Assembly (NCBI GenBank): GCA_025024175.1
Contig: QCXZ01000137.1
Coordinates: 27,581,327-27,645,326, forward strand
Source: Rhyzopertha dominica
Lineage: Eukaryota > Arthropoda > Insecta > Coleoptera > Bostrichidae
DNA length: 64,000 nucleotides
Direction of reading: 5' to 3'
Position 1 is the first letter of the stretch, and every line of letters starts with the position of its first letter. The notes beneath the pieces are model-generated. The model saw only the letters and a list, made by a program, of their open reading frames with translations, did not search any database and was not told the DNA's origin. The position numbers and the translations under genes are program-made. Positions 60,928 to 64,000 of the stretch are shown in pieces.

Positions 60928-63830
60928 CTGAAACAAAGGCAATGCTCCATTGTAATTGCTATTCATTGGGTAATCCGATGTCGTTGAAAGGGCGGCAGTC
61001 GCGAAAGCATTCGCTATAAGTGGTAGGATAATAAGCTTTGTTTGCTTATCGGATTCGGCAATTAGAAACACGATACGCAGCTCTTTAGTGGTATCATTGA
61101 ATTGCATCGGTAAAAGCCTAGGATTAAATGTTGTGATACATTAGTAACAAAATGGGAAAATTAGAGTTCAGGTAAGTGCTAATAAATCCGGTAATTTTTT
61201 CAACATAATAATTTGCAATATGTATAGTAGNTTTTGGAAGTTATTAAATACTAACAACAAAACACTTGTCTTTAATCCTAGTTCCTAATTTAATTTGTTT
61301 GATTTTAACAAGAATAACTCTTATATAAATATTTCAAGAAAGGTATCTAGACAATAGGAGTGTGTGATATCTATATACATTATATCTTTGATACACCTGG
61401 AAGTTTAATGTGGGCACGTGTACTGTAAATATGTAGTCGAGGAGGTAGTTAACTTAGAGCTAAAGTGAATATGACAAAGTTTAATTATTCTAAATAGTTT
61501 CATTTCACTGGACACTTTTTTTCTACGGGTCGTAGTTCGTTGAGCTAGTGCTAGATGACCCATATCGATTTTCACAAAATAATCGGCAATCAGGTCTGTG
61601 TACTTACAGACCGTACCTACCTAAGTATTAGTAAGTAAAACGCCGCTAGATGGCGTATAGCCGTTTTCACAAAGTGACCCACGAGGTGTGATGTAAGACG
61701 TAACTACGTCAAAATCGCAAATATTTTCAATAATTTCTTTATCTCCATAATCATGGATACACCAAATAATTTGCCATTCGTTTCCAGAAGCACAGCACAT
61801 AATGTGGCCATCTCGGCAATCCTCCTGAGAAAAAAGTGTGCAGGTTTTATTAACAAATCGCAACTGCAACAAACCATATTACCTCCGGCAAAAGACGTAA
61901 ATTCTTGGGTAATGTAATAAACTATATAAGTCTTGTAGGTAGGCTGAGAGGAATATGCTGCCAGGTGAGATACCTAAGAAATACTATGACTGTTGAGCCT
62001 AGGTCGCTCATAATAACAGGCCGGTATGTAGCGCTATCTCTCTCGACGCCTACGTCACAAAATCAGTCCGCTTCGCACAGAACTCCATATACTCTTTTAG
62101 TAGCTATGTGCACTTATTATGAGAAAATAGTAGGAAACTGCTAACGACCGCTCATCAAGCACTGTTCTATACTTAAAGGTATTTAATAATACACATCAAA
62201 GCTTACTGCAACATCTATTTGCTTTATAGTTTGTATCACAATAAATGAAAACGTCGTCGCGGTGGTGATTCCCTGGCTTATTATTAATTATAACGAATTT
62301 AAGACATTTTCGTAGACATCAAAAGATAAACGTCGCTAATCTATTAAGTGTTTAAAGCTTTTTTATATTTTTCGTAAAGTGTGGAACATTGAACAACCCC
62401 TAGCTTTACAAGTGCATATAAATCATGCGAATAATGAATAGGTAACTAAAATGTACATGCCAAAGTGCCTCGTGTTCAACTTTTTTAATTTTATCACTTC
62501 TCTGGTAGCATTAATATAATTTTTTAGTTTTGGTCTTTATGTTAAGTCAAATCTCAATGCTAAATTCTATTTCAGTAACTTGAAACACTACTGAAGAAGT
62601 AATAATAATTGTTAGGGCGTAAGAAATATTGTGGTACCTATATAGATACATAAAGTTGAAAGTAGAAATGTTGGGACAGTTTCACAAATATCTACATTTT
62701 TTCTAAGTAAATATATTTTTTAAATATCAGCATTTATTCATTTTAACCCATTTTTCGAAGACGCTACTGCCTGCACTTTGTCCGTCTGGATGTCTGTCTC
62801 ATAACCTAAAGGCTTAACGGATCAGGATCGTCGGATGTGTCTTGACCTATCGATGATTAACATGTATTAATGTTTTTGCTTTCTAAATATAAGAAATGAA
62901 ATGAAATACATCTCGACCATACAGGTAAAATGTGCTAGATTTTCGTTGAAAAGGCGTTCTTTAATATTGTTTAATATTACTAGTTACGTTTTTGTGCCAT
63001 TTTTATGACAGTTTTATTTATTTTATTTGTCTGTTACATTATCTACGTTAATCCAATAATATATCATGTACCATAATAAGTAGTGTTACGTGCTTCCAAA
63101 TTAAATAACCAATGGGTCGGATTCACTTTATTTGACATACGACTTATGTCACTTAAGCCACTATTTCTGTACGAGCTCTTTAACCAGTCAATCAAGAGTG
63201 GTACTATCCACTAAGGTCGGAGATTCGTATGATGTTGATAGTAGTTTTTGCACTTCAATATTTTAGCACAAGATCTTGGATTGTAACGGTACCTATCTAT
63301 TTTATTTGCTCATTTAAACATCTATCCGAATAAAACGCGGTTACTTTGAAGCAACCTCTATGATGTTAGTTGTTTAATTTGTTTTACGTATAAGGTACAC
63401 ATACCGGATTTAAACTTTGGATTGGTAAATTCATGAATTATTCTTTAAAATATTCTGATTTATTATGACATAGATAACTACAGTACTACAAATTATTTAC
63501 AATTTCGCATTTGCACAATTATTATTATCAAGGATTTTTTGCATTCACCAGCCACATTTACATGTTTTGCGTCATAACTAGGTTCAAGCTTAGGCCTTAT
63601 GTACTGATAACTAATGTTGATAGTTTTGTGTTCCACAAAAAATCGAATACGAGAAGAGACGAGTCAAGTTGTGTTTTCCTTGAAACGTTACGCAATGTTA
63701 AGTTTATTTATTAAATAACTGCTTTAAAATAGTTGCTTATTCTTAAGGAAATGCTAGACATGCTATATAAGGAATTGCCTCGCTTATTGAATTATTCGCG
63801 AATTGTATTTTAGACATTTAGAATTATTAA
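60928..63830. other. Phosphatase upstream intron, no recognised exon
   Basis: A Cys-rich frame at 61872-61621 (minus) has an acceptor-like TTTTTTCTCAG inside it, but it matches no part of alkaline phosphatase. One N is at 61231. Nothing else is supported. Confidence 0.4.
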
Positions 63831-64000
63831 CATAGCATTTTTGAAATAAACCCCAGCATTCGCCAGCATTTCGCTAGCATTCATGGACTGATGACAAAAA
63901 CTGCAAGAAATAACCAGGTCCGGGCTGGCGTTATTTAGGCCGGGCAACTTTAAGTTATCCGTACGGCCTTATTTACATAGCATTTTTGAAATAAACCCCA
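63831..64000 (+). repeat. Direct repeat with about 145-bp spacing, running off the window edge
   Basis: CATAGCATTTTTGAAATAAA followed by CCCCA at 63831 recurs exactly at 63976 and is cut by the end of the window; similarity starts a few bases earlier (TTATT-A). Between them are short CAGCATTCG-like repeats. This could be the first unit of a tandem array. Confidence 0.5.

Noticed and set aside
61621..61872. Cys-rich open frame (minus) containing an acceptor-like polypyrimidine-AG
   Set aside because: It matches no part of alkaline phosphatase and no family I recognise; no partner donor of matching phase was seen.

Overview
This 64 kb window is AT-rich animal nuclear DNA, almost certainly from an insect or close arthropod. 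The evidence is spliced coding exons, insect-type retroelements (a BEL/Pao element, a Jockey-clade LINE, an errantivirus), TA-flanked foldback elements, scattered single N bases and no operon-like gene packing. Recognisable host coding sequence is sparse and mobile DNA dominates.

The one host gene I can support is the 3' half of a GPI-anchored alkaline phosphatase on the minus strand. It has three exons (60733-60927, 56980-57110, 43496-43867) whose splice sites, phases and zinc-ligand motifs all agree. Its 5' exons lie beyond the right edge. Its last intron is 13.1 kb. That intron holds a complete errantivirus (44434-51564) inserted into a degraded integrase-core transposon remnant, plus a second inverted copy of that remnant near 54 kb. 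The preceding intron holds a 965-bp foldback element (58001-58965).

Region by region: 1-628 is the 5' part of a mariner-type transposase with a DUF4817-like N-terminus (minus strand); 881-1062 and 1860-2005 are small inverted-repeat elements; 4310-6470 is a gutted Gypsy element (minus strand); 8903-15589 is a full-length but inactivated BEL/Pao element whose left LTR carries a 774-bp hAT-type insertion; 19417-20918 is a 1.5 kb foldback element; 21990-22330 is a LINE endonuclease scrap; 25541-33109 is an element with GGCCCGGTTGCACCAAC-type ends, itself interrupted by a 5.4 kb Jockey-clade LINE with a GC-rich tandem repeat at its 3' end; 33885-36613 is a 3'-truncated Gypsy element (minus strand); 37181-37470 is a nested pair of short TA-flanked elements; 42179-42350 is a fragment related to the LINE 3' UTR; 43496 onward is the alkaline phosphatase locus.

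The youngest event visible is the errantivirus: its two 209-bp LTRs read as identical, a CGTG target duplication flanks it, and gag and pol are open, while env carries two compensating frame breaks. I found no rRNA, CRISPR array or convincing tRNA. I see no wholly new biological system. The most informative signals are the nested insertions, the long hairpin-forming elements, the errantivirus env start codon that appears to be created by splicing, and the inverted pair of integrase-core remnants in the phosphatase intron.
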